Shown in pieces: positions 57,101 to 64,000 of a stretch of 64,000 bases of DNA (position 1 is the first letter of the stretch; every line of letters starts with the position of its first letter). The translations under genes and the position numbers were made by a program. The stretch lies in NCBI RefSeq assembly GCF_037176765.1, contig NC_090034.1:72671955-72735954 (forward strand), read 5' to 3'. The DNA is from Anolis sagrei. Taxonomy: Eukaryota > Chordata > Lepidosauria > Squamata > Anolidae. Below the pieces are notes generated by a model, which saw only the letters and a program-made list of their open reading frames with translations, was not told the DNA's origin and did no database searches.

Positions 57101-60100
57101 AGGCTGGCTGTGGCCAGCTACCCCAGTGCCTTGTTCATGGCAATCAGGCCAAAGTGAAATGATTGGTTTTTAAGCAGTGTATGTTCTCTTGGCTTTGCAA
57201 AAGTTGCTTATTGCTTTGCTGCCTTCTTTAGACACCTTTGTAGATTCAATGGGTTTATTTTATATTTAGTTGAAGACTGCTACAGACAGCTATAGGGGAG
57301 GGGTCCTTCAGCCATTGTAGCTAATGTAGTTTAACAGCAGGGCCTTTTGCAATCTCTACCATTGGGGGCCTGGCCTTCACAACCTACAACAATGGCTGTG
57401 CTTAGCCATGCCCACCTCATCCTGCCCTTGCATCACCAGGGAGGGAAAGTATGAGATTTTAAAACTTTTTAGGCTTTACCAAAGTTGCTTAATGGTTCTG
57501 AAAATTAAAATAACCTTGGGAGACATCCAAACATTATGGAATATTTCCGTGGAAAAAATGTTAGTGGTTCAAATTTGGATTTGCCCCTCCCACCTTGCCT
57601 GCATGGTTCAAAAATGCTTCAAAAGTAAAAAGTCTGAAGTTTTTTATGAGTTTCAGGCTCTTCCGAACGAACCTATCCAATCCTACTGGCTATGTGTATT
57701 TAAAAAAACCCTCTAAAATCAGGACAGTAAAGAAAGAGCAACACTAAAAAAAAAGGGAATGTCAGACAGGAAACAATCAGAGCCAACTAACACTTCCCAA
57801 CAAAGGATTCCCCCGGCAGGAAGCAGCCAGACTTTGAAGCTGTCAAGCTAATCAGTGCTTATCAAGGTGGCCAATTACAACATTCACACCTGGCTCAAAC
57901 AGACAAGGGTTCTTTTTCCCACCCTGGACATTCCACAGATATATAAACCCCACTTACCTCATTTCCAACAGACCTCACAACCTCTGAGGATGCCTGCCAT
58001 AGATGTGGGCAAAATGTCAGGAGAGAATGCTTCTGGAATATAGCCATACAGGCAGAAAACTCACAGCAATCAAATGATTCCAACTATGAAAGCCTTCAAC
58101 AACACATATTTCTTGTTTCATTGTGCGGTCCTTACTTTTAAAGTAGTTGTTCTACTCCAGTAACTTTGCTTTTGTGTCTTCCACAAACTAGGTTGAATTG
58201 GTTGACACTCGATGATGGAAAAACTATTGCAAAATGTGCTGCACGATGTTCCTCCTACAAAAAACCCACCATTTCCCATGTTCTTCTGGTAGAACCAATT
58301 AGGAATTGACATTTATAACCCAGGACCAAAAATTGTGTGACATAGTGTAATGATATCCTTTCAAATATTTAGTCTCAGTCTTTTATTCTCTAAGCCAAAC
58401 CTACCCAGTTTTGCGAGAGGAAATGTCCCAGCAGTTTTCTCACATTTCGTAATTCATAAATGATTTGAAGACACACAACAACAAGAAAGTAGAACACAAG
58501 CCTCTGGAAGCATTAACTACATTTAATTGGAATACTTTTCATCTGCAACTTATAGGTGGCACTTTCTACATTACATAGCTTTTGGGAGTCACACTCTACA
58601 TTTCTGTCAAATGGGCTGGACTAGGCCTACCAGGCACCTAATTATGAATGTCACGAACATGGGGACAAATAATTCATTTCATAGCTACAGTTACATTTAC
58701 TGCTATAGAAAAGAGAGTGACTTGTTGAGTTTTCAGTCTCGTATCAAAACATGGATATTGGTATGTACCATTACACCAGGAGATCAGAGGTAGTCCTTGT
58801 CGTCCATTTTGGACAGTCCTGCCAGTGGAGTAACTCACTGGGTGTCAGAATGTGGTCACAAGAATTTAAGTGTGCCTTGTACTTTCTGAGTATTTGTTGT
58901 AACAGTTGGAGAAAATTTGCTTGAAAAAGACTTTTTCTCTTGAGAGGCGAGAACTTCAAGCTGGGTATATTGATTACTTCTTAAAATCCATTCTGTTTAT
59001 ATATTTTTTCTCAGATGTTGATACATTTGCCTATAAAACCAAAAAGGAACATCACAGAATATCAAAGGAATCCTTCACTCAAGGTGATTTAAAACACCTC
59101 CCTGAACTAAATCCTCCTGCATTCATGCCTTATGGGAATGTAGGAACTCCTCTGAGAGTCTTCTTGGATCTCATCAAAGCTTGCCGGATGCCTTCCAGTA
59201 TTATCAGGAAGCTGCAGTTGCAGTTCCCCAGATCAGGTTCTTCTCGCAGATACGGAAAAGTGCCATTTACCTATAAGGAAACTGAGACAGTTGTAGAGGA
59301 GGAGCGAGTGTACACAGCTACCGGTGAGGAGGTCACAGAAGGAGAGCCCTCGCCAAAAGAAGGAATGGCCAATCATGATGGAAGCACCGAGGAGAAAGAC
59401 TGGGGAGATGCAGGGGAGGAAGAAGCAGCAGAGTCTCCACAGAACAGCGTAAGTACTTTACTCTGGTTAGAAGATGTGAAAACATAGTTTTAGCTCTTGT
59501 AGAGATGTAATCTAATGAAGGAGGAAGTGATTTTGTGAATATTTGGTATTTGTTGTTTGCCTTCAAATCAGTTCTGACTTATTGAGACCCTAAGGTGAAC
59601 ATATCACACTGTTTTCTTGGTAAGATTTATTCAGGGGGGGATTGCCTTTGCTTGTGGTTGAGAGAGTGTGATTTGACCAAGGTCACCCAATGGGTTTTCA
59701 TGGCCATTTTTCTTTGCTCGTGTCAGGAGCAGCTTGAGAAACTGCAGGTTGCTTCTGGTGTGAGAGAATTGGCTGTCTGCAAGGACGTTGCCCAGGGGAC
59801 ACCCGGATGTTGTGATGTTTTATCATTCTTGTGGGAGGCTTCTCTCATGTCCCCGCATGAGGAGTTGGAGCTGATAGAGGGAGCTCATCCGTGCTCTCCC
59901 CGGATTCAAACCTGCAACCTGTTGGTCTTCAGTCCTGCCAGCACAGAGGTTTAACCCACTGTGCTACCAGAGGCTCCATGGCCATGAAGTGATATCATTC
60001 AAATACAATAGTAATATTAAGTCTATCACATAAAAATGTAATGTTCGTTTGTGCTATTCACAGAACTCGAAAACCACTGGGGGAATTGACACCAAATTTG

Positions 60101-63100
60101 GACACGATACACCTAACAACCCAATGTATGTCCTTCACTCAAAAAAACCCCCAAAGAAACAGCAGAAACCCCAAAAATCCACACAAGGGAAGAGCTGCCG
60201 TTACAGCATTGAGAGCCAAGCGCATGCGCACGCACAGCCATATAAACAGAACTGGCACAGCAGGCAGCACCGAGCTTCCTCCCTCACCGCGGCAGGGAGC
60301 TTCCTCCCTCACGGCAGCATACTCGGGAGCCTATCCCGCACACATGGCCACACACATACACACAACTTCACCTTCCCCTTGCCCTTTGCTTTTTCTTTTA
60401 AAGGTGAGGCAAGCAGGAGAAAAAGAGGCATTTCGCCCTGACGGTTGTGTGTGAGTGAGAGAGAGGGGGGAAGGAATCTCCCCGCAAGGCTTGCAAGCCC
60501 TCCTCCTTTCTTCCTTCAGGCAGCTTCCTCTCCTTCTCATTCCTCCTTCTCCTGCCTCTTTCCTTCTGTCCCTCGCTCCTTCCCCTTGAACTTCCCAGGT
60601 GATCTCCATGGCGCCATGAACCCTTCCTTTTCACCTTCCTCCTTGCATGCTGTGGCAATGGAGGAAAGAGAAAGGAAGAAGAGAGGAAAGAAAGAAGGAA
60701 GCATGGGAAAGGAAGCACAGCCCAGGGGGGAGAGAGAGAGAGAGAGCCGGCCGGCATTGTCCATAGACACCTCCAAAGTCATGTGGCCACTGGCATGACT
60801 GCATGGAGTGCCCTTACCTTCCTGCCAGAGTGGTACCTATTGCTCTACTCACATTTGCATGTTTTTGAACTGCTATATGAATTGAAAATCATTCTTTCTA
60901 TCTATCTTTTACAACTTGGCAACATAAACATGTTGGCAGAACAACAGTGAGTGCGTATGGGTGTGTGGAGTTGTGAAAATATAGTGGGATTAATACAAGA
61001 TCATCCCCACAATAACCCCTCAAGACATGCACTCCAGCAGAGCCACTTATTTCCCGCGCGACTGTGTGTATTTGAGGGGAGAGTTGAGGAAATATAGTAA
61101 AACTAACATCCATGTAGGTATTCTCCACAACTTCCTTTCAACATAGACATTGCCATATTATCCACACCCATATGTGTATGTGTGTGTGTGTATGCATGCA
61201 CTATATCTCCCCCCAAAGAAAGGAGACAAAGAGGGAGGGAAGGTTGGCCACAGCAACGCATGGCGGGTACAGCTAGCATATAATAAAAACTATAACAAAT
61301 AAAATATAAATTCATAGTGTCTCATTGTTAAAAATGTTGTCCGGTCTCATTGTCTATAGTTCCATTTTCCTATGTCAGTTAGTCTGCATTTGCAAATGCT
61401 TGCTCAAAAAGCCACGTCTTGACTTTTTTCCGGAATGTTAAAAGGGAGGGTGCTGATCTAATATCTATAGGGAGGGCGTTCCACAGCCGAGAGGCCACCA
61501 CTAAGAAGGCCCTGTCTCTCAGCTCCTCCAAACGTACTTGTGATGAAGTTGGTAACAAGAGCAGGGTCTCCCCAAACGATCTTAAGGTCCTAGATGGTTC
61601 ATAAGGGGAGATGCATTCGAACAAGTTGGGCCAAAACCTTTTAGGGGACCTTGTTGGGAAACCAAACTAGTGCCTGGCTGGAATCAGACTGAAGATCTGT
61701 TAATAAATCATTACCTTTTCTTCAAAGCAACAGCATGGACATTAATTTTGTGAGGTTCCTTGTTCCAAAAGAAGGCAATCTAGCATCCCCCAAGCTGACA
61801 GAGAGTTAAGACACATTAATGCCAAAGAGGCCTTAAAAGCAGCTTGGATGTGACAGCACATTGACTTGAACAACTAGCTGCCATCCTGCTTGGGCCTGGT
61901 TTTCTATGGTCATATAAAGAGACAGAGGCCATGATGGTAAGACAGGGAGGGTAACGCTCTCTATAGACATTCAGACCAACTATTGTCTGAGCAACCCATC
62001 CCACCTGGCTGATTAGGAATACATTTCCTCTACTAGAATTATTGAAGGGAGGAGTTGGTTAAAGGAGACTGAACCCAACCTTAGATGTCCTGTTATTCTG
62101 TCCCCCCACTTCTTTGCTACAGGAATCAGATGATGATAGATGTGAAGAGTGGGAGAGACACGAGGCTTTGCATGAAGATGTCACAAGCCAGGAACGAATC
62201 AAGGAGCGCCTCTACGAGGAGGAGATTGAACTGAAATGGGAAAAGGGAGGCTCTGGGTTGGTTTTCTATACAGATGCACAGTATTGGCAGCAAGAGGAAG
62301 AAGGAGGTAACAACTAAAGACATACTAACCTTTGAAGAATTATTTTTTAACCCTAATCCAGCCTGCAGTCAGCTTGCAGAAGCCCTTTGGTTAATGCAAT
62401 ATCAGGAAATATTGGATAAGTGGTTTGAAATACTGAAAACTGCTCCTAGCATATATCTTTCTTGATTGCATACAGGAGTCTTGATGTTCCTTTTCTTTCT
62501 TGATTTATTTAAAACAGGGGTTCTCAAACTAAGGCCTGGGGGCCGGATGCGGCCCTCCAAGGTCATTTACCTGGCTCTCCCTCAGGGTGAACCTAAGTCT
62601 GAAATGACTTGAAAGCACATAACAACAACAACAATCCTATCTCATCAGCCAAAAGTATGCCCATACTTCCCACTGAAATACTAATCAGTTTATATTTGTT
62701 AAAATTGTTCTTAATTTTAATTATTGTATTGTTTTTAAGTGTCTTTTGCACTACAAATAAGATATGTGCAGTGTTCATAGGAATTCATTCATATTTTTTT
62801 CAAATTATAATCCGGCCCTCCAACAGTTTGAGGGACCCCTCTGTTTAAAAAGTTTGAGGACCCCTGATTTAAAACATTTATATTCCGCCCTTCTCACCCC
62901 AAAGGGGACTCAGGGCAGAGCACAGCATATACACGGCAAACATTCAATGCCGGGACACAGATTCACATACAATACATAAACATTAAAAACATTTATCAAA
63001 ATATTAAAATACACCATTTAAAACCGTCCTAGTCATCCGCGTCAAATCATTGGCCTGGTCATCTTTCCTATTGCTGCTTTATTGCCCTGTCCCGAAAGCT

Positions 63101-64000
63101 TGGTCCCACAGCCAAGTTTTTACCATCCTTCTAAAGGACAGGAGGGAGGGGGGCCGACCTGATCTCTCCAGGAAGGGAGTTCCATAGCCAGGGAGCAATC
63201 ACCGAGAAGGCCCTGTCTCTTGTCCCCACCAATCGTGCCTGTGACAATGACGGGACGGAAAGCAGGGCCTCCCCGGAGGATCTTAATCTCTGCGATGGTT
63301 CATAGGGGGAGATGTGTTTGGACAGATAATTTGGGCCGGGGCCGTTTAGGTCTTTATAGGCCAAAGCCAGCACTTTGAATTGTGCCCAGTAGCAAACTGG
63401 CAGCGAGTGGAGCTGGCGTAACACGGGAGTTGTATGCTCCCTGTATGCCGCCCCAGTTATTAACCTTGCTGCCTCTCGTTGGACTATTTGAAGCTTCTGA
63501 GCAGTCTTCAAAGCAACCCCACATAGAGTGCTTTGCAGTAGTCTACCTCTATATCTCTCAGATCCTTTGGTGCTGAGGTCACTGTATTATGTTCTTGCTG
63601 ACTTCCATTGCCCACTGGGAGGGACATGCCTTCTGGCTCATGCCTATCTTTATTATTGCTTTTTCCTATTGCAACACAATATTTTCCATATCTCGGACCT
63701 GTCACTCCTATCTGCCTTCTGTCAGATACAAGGCTCAGTTTTTACTCCTTCCACCATCCCTCCATTCCCTCAATGATTGGCTGGCATCAGACAGGGTTGC
63801 CCAGCTCCTTTCTTCACTGTTGATCATGATAAGTCAGACAGTGTTAAAATCCTGATCCAAACATTGGCAGAATCCCTAAAACATTTGGGCATGACGATTG
63901 TGCTGCTCACAAGAGCAATGTTTAGCTGGTACAGACTCATGGCTTCACATGTCACTTTTCTTTTGACAGATTTTGATGAGCAGACAGCAGATGACTGGGA
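53802..64000 (+). CDS. GPATCH3: G-patch domain-containing protein 3, 5' part (runs off the window)
   Basis: GPATCH3 is a nuclear G-patch protein reported to act in innate-immune signalling and transcription; G-patch proteins usually activate DEAH helicases (family knowledge). Exons seen are 53802-54141, 59015-59448, 62123-62306 and 63970 onward, in consistent phases (1, 0, 1). The N-terminal fold carries YCLVSGIPAGLRSADLRGYF and GGFLCFHYRHRPEK, then RLVRMYSGKRWLD. Exon 2 has NVGTPLRVFLDLIKACRMP and QLQFPRSGSSRRYG. Exon 3 has EEWERHEALHEDV and ELKWEKGGSGLVFYTDAQYW. Exon 4 begins DFDEQTADDW. The G-patch itself lies beyond the window. The segment between HYRHRPEK and TCCC is much shorter than in human. 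The start codon sits in a YY1-like context within a palindrome. Confidence 0.95.
54205..55500 (-). mobile_element. Penelope-like fragment split by L1
   Basis: Terminal region at 54205-54462 and its continuation at 55449-55500, with an internal deletion relative to 33140-33510. It lies just inside GPATCH3 intron 1. Confidence 0.65.
54463..55433 (-). mobile_element. L1 LINE 3' end inside a Penelope copy
   Basis: The minus strand encodes YRWYLTPNKLSHMYKNI and [20 protein letters not shown] (L1 ORF2 C-terminus), with one frame change near 55030. T-rich left end. Exact 15-bp duplication CCTGCCTGGAGGAAT at 54448-54462 and 55434-55448. Confidence 0.88.
55722..56010 (-). mobile_element. L2 3' fragment
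   Basis: (TTTA)n tail, TCGGGGGACTCAGGCCGGTT, then sequence nearly identical in reverse to 40720-40980. Confidence 0.75.
56530..58110 (+). mobile_element. Penelope-like fragment with an unknown insert
   Basis: Endonuclease-end remnant at 56530-56765 (HVDNFNRREETVKMNKIW) and terminal region at 57688-58110. Sequence of about 920 bp between them (56766-57687) matches nothing I recognise. The copy is decayed. Confidence 0.6.
59015..59448 (+). CDS. GPATCH3: GPATCH3 coding exon 2
   Basis: The acceptor is TTTTTTCTCAG. Encodes about residues 114-258, starting DVDTFAYKTKKEHH and ending AAESPQNS before GTAAGT. The acidic tail of the exon is low-complexity. Confidence 0.96.
59708..59976 (-). mobile_element. 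tRNA-derived SINE (Sauria/ACA-like)
   Basis: Minus copy starting with the TTTTTCTTTG tail. Inverse B-box region GGATTCAAACC. Exact 9-bp duplication CATGGCCAT at 59699-59707 and 59977-59985. Confidence 0.85.
60022..61276 (+). mobile_element. Helitron with promoter-like cargo
   Basis: Starts TCTATCACATAAAAATGTAA and ends with a GCCACAGCAACGCATGGC hairpin and CTAG. The interior (about 60190-60790) is GC-rich and unlike other Helitrons here. It includes a perfect NRF1-type palindrome GCGCATGCGC at 60220-60229, C/T-rich tracts and a G/A-rich tract. It lies in GPATCH3 intron 2. Confidence 0.7.
61277..61640 (-). mobile_element. L2 fragment
   Basis: Minus strand encodes ISPYEPSRTLRSFGETLLLL and RDRAFLVVASRLWNALPIDI, the L2 ORF2 C-terminus. 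Confidence 0.75.
62123..62306 (+). CDS. GPATCH3: GPATCH3 coding exon 3
   Basis: The acceptor is TTTGCTACAG. Encodes ESDDDRCEEWERHEALHEDV through QYWQQEEEG. The last base before the donor GTAACA completes the Asp that opens exon 4. Confidence 0.96.
62515..62866. mobile_element. Non-autonomous hAT element
   Basis: Termini CAGGGGTTCTCAAACTAAGG and AAGTTTGAGGACCCCTG. Exact 8-bp duplication ATTTAAAA at 62507-62514 and 62867-62874. Inverted relative of 10166-10534. Confidence 0.9.
62870..63545 (-). mobile_element. L2 3' end with readable ORF2 C-terminus
   Basis: Minus strand encodes AARLITGAAYREHTTPVLRQ and RDRAFSVIAPWLWNSLPGEI. The tail region has CACCCCAAAGGGGACTCAGG. Confidence 0.8.
63970..64000 (+). 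CDS. GPATCH3: GPATCH3 coding exon 4, cut by the window edge
   Basis: The acceptor is TTTTGACAG. Encodes FDEQTADDW, identical to the human block. The rest of the exon lies outside. Confidence 0.93.
   Translation, partial: MLMSRQQMTG

Noticed and set aside
60041-60798. Several 80-137 codon frames on both strands.
   Set aside because: They lie in GC-rich and simple-sequence Helitron cargo, overlap each other in many frames and show no motif.

Overview
This window is eukaryotic and almost certainly from a squamate reptile, probably an iguanian or anole-like lizard. Two things point there. The host genes are vertebrate, with clean GT-AG introns. The repeats combine CR1, L2, L1, R4-like and RTE-like LINEs, Penelope-like elements, Helitrons, hAT and mariner DNA transposons, and a tRNA-derived SINE resembling the Sauria/ACA SINE group. 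I see no prokaryotic features. The species call is inference.

Three host genes lie on the + strand. NUDC (dynein/LIS1 pathway and HSP90 co-chaperone) runs from 1603 to 37996 in nine coding exons, which join to a 342-residue protein. NR0B2 (small heterodimer partner, SHP, an orphan nuclear receptor without a DNA-binding domain) runs from 44962 to 50809 in two coding exons and encodes 254 residues. GPATCH3 (a G-patch protein) starts at 53802; its first three coding exons and the start of the fourth are present, and the gene runs off the right edge before the G-patch domain. The set matches human 1p36.11. As I recall the human map, NUDC and NR0B2 are divergent (head to head) there; here they run in tandem.

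Regulatory sequence is readable at all three 5' ends. NUDC has a GC-rich promoter with CCAAT boxes and a perfect RFX X-box. NR0B2 has a TATA-like box, an LRH-1-like site and an inverted repeat close to the known FXR element of SHP. GPATCH3 begins inside a roughly 177-bp near-perfect palindrome that mirrors YY1-like, E-box and CRE-like motifs around the start codon.

Almost everything else is transposable-element sequence, much of it nested. Examples are a LINE inside a mariner, an L2 inside a second mariner, L2 pieces inside CR1 and a Helitron, an L1 inside a Penelope-like copy, and SINEs inside MITEs. Several insertions have clear target-site duplications. Penelope-derived foldback elements recur, including one just upstream of the NUDC promoter. 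I found no operon-like or defence-like system. The most unusual items are the GPATCH3 palindromic promoter, the Penelope-derived foldbacks with 12-13 bp duplications, a promoter-like Helitron cargo, and a 486-codon frame created by a LINE landing in a mariner transposase.
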